Origin: DAORHV01 sp964448405
Lineage (GTDB): Bacteria; Patescibacteriota; Gracilibacteria; Peribacterales; Peribacteraceae
Length of the DNA stretch: 50,172 nt
Assembly: GCA_964448405.1 (NCBI GenBank)
Contig: CAYUVW010000010.1
Location: 1-50,172, forward strand
Direction: 5' to 3'
In this document: piece after piece, positions 46,974-50,172 of the stretch
Numbering within the stretch: the stretch's first letter is position 1
Layout: every line of letters begins with the position of its first letter
Made by a program: the position numbers and the translations under genes
The notes under the pieces: model-generated
Databases searched by the model: none
Told to the model about the DNA's origin: nothing
The model's input: only the letters and a program-made list of their open reading frames with translations

Positions 46974-47591
46974 ATGATCATGAAGAAACGCAAAATCAAG
47001 ATCGGAGTCATGGGTTCCGCCAGCGGACCGCAGATCGAGGATCCCATTGCCCGACAGAAGGCTCGTGAGCTCGGCGAAGAAATTGCCAAGCGCGGTCATG
47101 TCTTCATTAACGGCGCCTGCCCGGGATTGCCGCACGATTCCATGCTTGCCGCAAAGGAAGGCGGCGGCCTGACCATGGGTATTTCGCCGGCGTTCTCGGA
47201 GTACGAGCACATTAATGAATACATGTCGCCGGCCGGTCACGACATCATCGTGTTCACCGGACTCGGCTTCATGGAGCGCGATATCATTAATATCCGTTCC
47301 AGCGACGCCATCGTCATCGTCGGTGGCGGCATCGGAACGCTGAATGAATTAACAATTGCCTACGACGAGGGTCGTCCGATTGGCATTCTCACCAACTCCG
47401 GCGGTATCAGCAATGCCGTGCCGCATATCGTGGAAGAGCTCTGCAAGCGTACGATTCCCCCGAACATGGTGTTTGATGACGAACCCAAGAAGCTCTTAGA
47501 CAAGCTGGAAGTCGTCATCGAGGCGTATCCGCTCCCGATTCATGAGGACGGACGAGTCAAAGACTCAAGGGGTGGCAATGCCCGAGGATAA
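46974..47591 (+). CDS. LOG/SLOG-family nucleotide-binding protein
   Basis: A 205-residue Rossmann-like protein of the LOG (lysine decarboxylase-like) family. Seen: KIGVMGSASGPQ at the N-terminus, GHVFINGACPGLPHDSMLAA, and the signature GGGIGTLNELTIAYDEG with the G-G-x-G-T-x-x-E nucleotide-binding loop. LOG proteins release cytokinin-like bases or hydrolyse nucleoside monophosphates, and others act as SLOG sensors; which applies here is unknown. MIMKKRKIKIG at the start includes two possible ATGs; the first is used. No Shine-Dalgarno; the leader is TTCCCCTATCCG. The tail after residue 190 (HEDGRVKDSRGGNARG) is charged and not family-like. Confidence 0.88.
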   Translation: MIMKKRKIKIGVMGSASGPQIEDPIARQKARELGEEIAKRGHVFINGACPGLPHDSMLAAKEGGGLTMGISPAFSEYEHINEYMSPAGHDIIVFTGLGFMERDIINIRSSDAIVIVGGGIGTLNELTIAYDEGRPIGILTNSGGISNAVPHIVEELCKRTIPPNMVFDDEPKKLLDKLEVVIEAYPLPIHEDGRVKDSRGGNARG

Positions 47592-47648
47592 GGCAGCAAG
47601 GAAATCAAAAAAACCACGACGACAAGGATGCGAACGCTCCGTGTCGTG

Positions 47649-47668
47649 CCTGCCTGTCGGCAGGCAGG
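47649..47668. repeat. REP-like palindrome CCTGCCTG-TCGG-CAGGCAGG
   Basis: Perfect eight-pair stem, extended by TG at the left. It lies between the convergent LOG-family and TPR genes, just after the TPR stop on the minus strand. Hairpins of this kind recur between genes in several candidate-phylum genomes, as I recall. Confidence 0.6.
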
Positions 47669-47674
47669 GAATGA

Positions 47675-49609
47675 TTATTTCGTTCCGACGATTCCCATCT
47701 TGATCATTTCGTTGAGCAGTGCCTTGGCATCTGCATTGTTAGGATTCTTTTTCAGTAGGCCCTTCAGCAGTTCCAGGGCAACAGCATTGTGTCCTTGTCG
47801 CAGTTCGACCGCGCAGAGTTGCAGCGTTACCTCGGTGAGTGCCGGATTCAGTTCCAATGCCTTGCGGTAGTCGGCTGCGGCCGCGGCGAAGTTCTCCTGT
47901 CGTTCGTGGACGATGCCGAGTGCCTGCCAACCTTCGGCGAAGCGCGGATTGATTTCCATGGCCTTCGTCAGCGCTGCTTCGGCTTCCGGCAGTCTGTTGG
48001 TATGCTCGTAGGCGCTGCCCAGGTTGACGTATGCGGCGGTAAATTCGGGTTCCAGTTGGATTGCACGTTCGTAGGCGGCAATGGCTTGTTCGGTGTGTCC
48101 TGCTTCCTGTTCGATGATTCCAAGGCCCATCTGCGGTTCCGGTTTCTGCGGATATGCGGCAATGGCTTTCTGATATTCGGCTTTGGCCAAATCCGTACGC
48201 CCCTGGAGTTTGTAGATGTTGGCGAAATTGGTGTACACCTCCATACGCGGATGAATCGCAAAGGCTGCGCGCGCTTGAGCCAATGCCGCATCCAGCCTTC
48301 CGGCTTCGCGGTCGATGATCGCCAGGTTCAAATGAGCGGCGATGGCGTCCGGTTGTTTTTTCAGGACGTCGCGGAACAAGGTTTCACTATTGCGCCAGAT
48401 TGTCGTTTGCAACGAGGCCAGTACGCCAAATGCTCCCAGTATGCCCAGAATGCCGATGCCTGCGATGCCGGTATTCCGGTCCAGTGTTCGCGCGTCACTG
48501 CTGCGCCGTACGATGTTTTCCACCAGCAAGCCGAAGACCAAGAAGATGCCTATGGATGGCAAGTATGCATAGCGATCGGAGGCGAAATACACTTCGCCGC
48601 CCTTCGCAAAATTCGTAAACGACGGCAAGAGGTTGATCAGAAAAAATGTGAGTCCGAACGCTGCCATGCGTGAGCGGAATGCCAGCCAGACCGTGAATGC
48701 CATGAGCGCCAGCGTCAGAATCATCGGAACGATGAAGTCCTGCGATGAAATCGCTATGGCCTTGGTGTACGGATACAGCACCGTCAGATCGGTGGGCACG
48801 AGCAGCTTCTGAACATAGAACATGGTGCTCTTGGCGGCCATGAGGATTTTGTCTCCCGTTCCGGTGGATTCCAGCACTTCACGCTTGCCGAACAGCGCCA
48901 CCACACCGAGTGCGCAGGACAGTGCGGTGTACGGAAGCTTGTCGAGGATCATTCCTTTCGTCATCGGTCTGCGCCGCACCCAGTCGATCAGTACTAGGAC
49001 GAGTGGCAACATGACAATGGACACCTTGGCCAACAGTCCCAGCGCAAACAGCGCGACGCTCAGTGTGTAGATCCACCTCCGTCCGCGAATTCGGTCTTCA
49101 GTGGGTGTGTAGTGCACATATGTCAGCAGCGATGCCAGACAAAAGAACGTCGAGAGTGTGTCTTTGCGAGCGCTGGCCCACGCCACTGCTTCCACGTTCA
49201 GCGGATGCGTGATGAACAGCAATCCGACCAGCCAGCCGAGCCATGCTTTCGCCGTCAACTTGCGAACAAATGCCATCGCCAGCAGTGCACAGAGCACATG
49301 CAACACAAGGTTGCCCAGGTGATAGGGCAATGGATGCAGTCCGCCCATGGCGTAGTCCACCTGCCAACTGAGAAGCGTGAGCGGAATATAGAGTTCCGGA
49401 TCATAGCTCGTGAATGCGCGCCGTATGTTCTCGATATTCACATCTTTCAGAATCGTGTTGCCGTAAATGAGGGCGGTGTCGTCCCACGATACGAATGCAT
49501 TGTGCAACGAAGCACCGTAGACAATGAGCGCTACGGCTGAAAAAAGCGCTGCGGGCAGTCCGACATCGAACAGGAACCGCCGGAGCCGGGACGCCTCGCT
49601 CATCATCAT
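47675..49609 (-). CDS. TMTC-like GT-C glycosyltransferase with C-terminal TPR repeats
   Basis: A 644-residue membrane protein. The N-terminal half has about ten hydrophobic spans in the PMT/TMTC style: an extracytoplasmic VSWDD in the first loop (acidic pair typical of GT-C enzymes), LHPLPYHLGNLVLHVL, ITHPLNVEAVAWASARKDTL, and VYFASDRYAYLPSIGIF. The second half (about 415-640) is a run of TPR units (AAHLNLAIIDREAGRLDAAL, YTNFANIYKLQGRTDLAKAE, AYVNLGSAYEHTNRLPEAEA and others). Such proteins may mannosylate exported proteins or organise envelope assembly. Its ATG overlaps the der stop (ATGA), so the two genes are translationally coupled. Three ATGs stand in a row; the first is used. No lipid donor or target is identified. 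Confidence 0.85.
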   Translation of the reverse strand: MMMSEASRLRRFLFDVGLPAALFSAVALIVYGASLHNAFVSWDDTALIYGNTILKDVNIENIRRAFTSYDPELYIPLTLLSWQVDYAMGGLHPLPYHLGNLVLHVLCALLAMAFVRKLTAKAWLGWLVGLLFITHPLNVEAVAWASARKDTLSTFFCLASLLTYVHYTPTEDRIRGRRWIYTLSVALFALGLLAKVSIVMLPLVLVLIDWVRRRPMTKGMILDKLPYTALSCALGVVALFGKREVLESTGTGDKILMAAKSTMFYVQKLLVPTDLTVLYPYTKAIAISSQDFIVPMILTLALMAFTVWLAFRSRMAAFGLTFFLINLLPSFTNFAKGGEVYFASDRYAYLPSIGIFLVFGLLVENIVRRSSDARTLDRNTGIAGIGILGILGAFGVLASLQTTIWRNSETLFRDVLKKQPDAIAAHLNLAIIDREAGRLDAALAQARAAFAIHPRMEVYTNFANIYKLQGRTDLAKAEYQKAIAAYPQKPEPQMGLGIIEQEAGHTEQAIAAYERAIQLEPEFTAAYVNLGSAYEHTNRLPEAEAALTKAMEINPRFAEGWQALGIVHERQENFAAAAADYRKALELNPALTEVTLQLCAVELRQGHNAVALELLKGLLKKNPNNADAKALLNEMIKMGIVGTK

Positions 49610-50172
49610 TCTTTGTCTAAGTAGGCGGGACGTTCGCGTTGCGTGCTTTTGGTGACCCATCGAATCGGCGTGCCGTCGAAGCCGAACGTTTCGCGTAGGC
49701 GGTTATCCAAATAACGCAGCTGTGTCACACCTACGTTCTTCGGGTTTTTCACGAACACCACGAATGTCGGGGGAATGTCATCGGCCTGCGTAATGAACTT
49801 GCTGCGGGCGATTTCGCCAAGTGGTTGGCCGTAGGTGACGCGCTCGAACCACTTCTTCAGTTCGCGCATGGGGATGCGGCGCACGCGGGCAGCCTGCACC
49901 GACTCTGCAACGTCGAAAATTTTCAGCACGCCGTCACGGGTCTTTGCCGAAACCGGCATCATTTTGGCGAAGCGGCAAAAGTTCAGCATCAGCTGCACGT
50001 CGGCCATTTTTTCCTTGCGCGCCTCACCTTTCAGCGTGTCAATTTTATTGACCAGAATAATCATGCCCTTGCCCGATTGCACGATGAGGCTGGCAATCTT
50101 CTTATCCTGCTGCGTGACTTCCTTTTCGGTGGCGTCCAGTACGAGTACGGCAATGTCGCAATCCTCAACTGC
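49606..50172 (-). CDS. der: GTPase Der/EngA, C-terminal part (5' end outside window)
   Basis: Ribosome-assembly GTPase for the 50S subunit, with two G domains and a KH-like C-terminal domain. The window shows the end of the second G domain (CDIAVLVLDATEKEVTQQDK, G4 VNKIDTL in ILVNKIDTLKGEARKEK, and SAKTRDGV for G5). The KH-like domain follows (RRIPMRELKKWFERVTYGQP ... FVVFVKNPKNVGVTQLRYLDNRLRETFGFDGTPI, hallmark C-terminal strand R-x-x-x-G-F-x-G-T-P-I). It ends YLDKE with TGA overlapping the ATG of the next gene. Sequence continues beyond the right edge. Confidence 0.96.
   Translation of the reverse strand, partial: AVEDCDIAVLVLDATEKEVTQQDKKIASLIVQSGKGMIILVNKIDTLKGEARKEKMADVQLMLNFCRFAKMMPVSAKTRDGVLKIFDVAESVQAARVRRIPMRELKKWFERVTYGQPLGEIARSKFITQADDIPPTFVVFVKNPKNVGVTQLRYLDNRLRETFGFDGTPIRWVTKSTQRERPAYLDKE

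Noticed and set aside
47789..48673. + strand frame opposite the TPR gene
   Set aside because: The minus frame is clear GT-C plus TPR; the + frame has no supported domain.
1..50172. CRISPR arrays, insertion sequences, prophage or rRNA/tRNA genes
   Set aside because: No evenly spaced direct repeats of CRISPR type, no transposase or phage gene, and no RNA gene could be supported. The 9-nt repeats and the 2.2 kb duplication do not fit these classes.

Overview
The window reads as one continuous piece of a moderately GC-rich bacterial chromosome, about 50 kb, using the standard code (TGA is a real stop, for example at the end of nrdJ and der). I infer a Candidate Phyla Radiation (Patescibacteria) genome, possibly near the Peregrinibacteria/Peribacteria. 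The basis is the mix of compact housekeeping genes, many short orphan proteins, very large FG-GAP/SLH surface proteins, and two HerA/VirD4-like conjugation-type ATPases with no surrounding secretion operon. The lineage is inference; there is no rRNA in the window.

Layout. 1-2070 (minus): a PIF1/RecD-like helicase cut by the window edge and a DUF1801 protein. 2311-5909: a B12-dependent class II ribonucleotide reductase behind a tandem NrdR-box-like operator. 6034-9027: small orphans, an RNHCP protein and the ATPase YchF. 9247-22948: a cell-surface block with an SLH protein, an SLH-sortase fusion, two giant FG-GAP repeat proteins whose last 2.2 kb appear identical, an FtsK/HerA-type ATPase between them, and a lone response-regulator receiver. 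23051-26656: tsf, rpsB and glyS on the minus strand. 26801-30795: a PrsW-type membrane protease, an S41 protease and Maf. 30867-34956: rpsU, a small membrane ORF and carB. 35061-37972: peptidoglycan-related exported proteins (3D/PG-binding, RlpA). 38104-42610: the second HerA-type ATPase, a MutY-like glycosylase, an orphan and YbaB. 42607-47591: an orphan, MltG, a GC-rich probably foreign orphan with a structured leader, a frameshifted orphan, a possible CheD-fold protein, an exported orphan and a LOG-family protein. 47675-50172: a TMTC-like GT-C/TPR membrane protein overlapping the end of der.

How the genes work together. Many products act in the envelope. SLH and SLH-like domains recur in six of them, sortase could anchor substrates, and RlpA, MltG and the 3D/PG-binding protein remodel peptidoglycan. 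PrsW and S41 are plausible envelope proteases, and the two ATPases could drive DNA or protein transfer or pilus functions. None of these partnerships is shown by the sequence beyond proximity.

Three signals run across the window. First, start codons commonly lie 6-9 nt after a TAnnnT (-10-like) hexamer, often TGnTAnnnT, and lack a Shine-Dalgarno sequence, so leaderless transcription looks common. Second, a dispersed element with a 9-nt GGACTCC-type period sits between genes, twice fused to a near-identical terminator and once in frame inside the mutY-like gene. Third, the duplicated 2.2 kb surface-protein module flanks an ATPase gene and has a possible third relic beside it. Positions and residue numbers were counted by hand; no alignment or search was run.
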